Part shown: piece after piece, positions 6,354 to 6,377 of the stretch | Layout: each line of letters begins with the position of its first letter | How positions within the stretch are numbered: position 1 is the first letter of the stretch | From: Clostridia bacterium | GTDB taxonomy: Bacteria > Bacillota_A > Clostridia > Christensenellales > CAG-138 | Assembly: GCA_017459315.1 (NCBI GenBank) | Contig: JAFUDD010000126.1 | Coordinates: 1 to 6,377, forward strand | DNA length: 6,377 nucleotides | Reading direction: 5' to 3' | Notes under the pieces: model-generated | The model's input: the letters and a program-made list of their open reading frames with translations, nothing else | The model's database searches: none | Told to the model about the DNA's origin: nothing | Translations under genes and position numbers: made by a program

Positions 6354-6377
6354 CATCCGGACTGGCGTCCCTGTAGC

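Overview
The window looks like a chromosomal segment of a GC-rich, low-complexity-envelope Firmicute, most likely an anaerobic gut-type Clostridia (Oscillospirales or Christensenellales are my guess; this is inference). The reasons are strong AGGAGG-type ribosome sites, near-consensus sigma-A promoters in short AT-rich gaps, GC-rich coding DNA, and membrane-anchored or Pro/Thr-stalked surface proteins of Gram-positive style. Coding density is high and every gene junction inside an operon is a 4-base ATGA overlap.

Region 1 (1-104, minus strand) is the first 34 codons of a gene that leaves the window, probably adenine deaminase. It diverges from the next operon across a 209-base gap holding one promoter for each direction.

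Region 2 (about 258-2699, plus strand) is a two-gene operon: a membrane-anchored PQQ-like (BamB/YncE-like) beta-propeller of 618 residues, coupled by ATGA overlap to a family 6-type DNA-deoxyinosine (hypoxanthine) glycosylase, closed by a clear intrinsic terminator. The two products would work on opposite sides of the membrane and have no obvious joint function.

Region 3 (about 2741 to the window end, plus strand) is a second operon behind a consensus-match promoter. It encodes a secreted PIG-L/LmbE-type deacetylase tethered to the membrane by a Pro/Thr stalk and C-terminal helix, then a membrane-anchored protein built from six diverged ~65-70-residue repeats followed by five 22-residue internalin-type leucine-rich repeats, then the beginning of a secreted protein whose frame is interrupted by an amber codon just before the window ends. 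All three products are predicted to be exported, so the operon probably serves the cell surface, plausibly deacetylation of an envelope or host glycan plus binding by the repeat protein; the substrate cannot be read from sequence.

Most worth a second look are the surface deacetylase/LRR operon, the unusual long repeat in the LRR protein, the in-frame TAG in the last gene, and the odd pairing of a membrane propeller with a DNA glycosylase. I see no rRNA, tRNA, CRISPR array, insertion sequence or phage gene.
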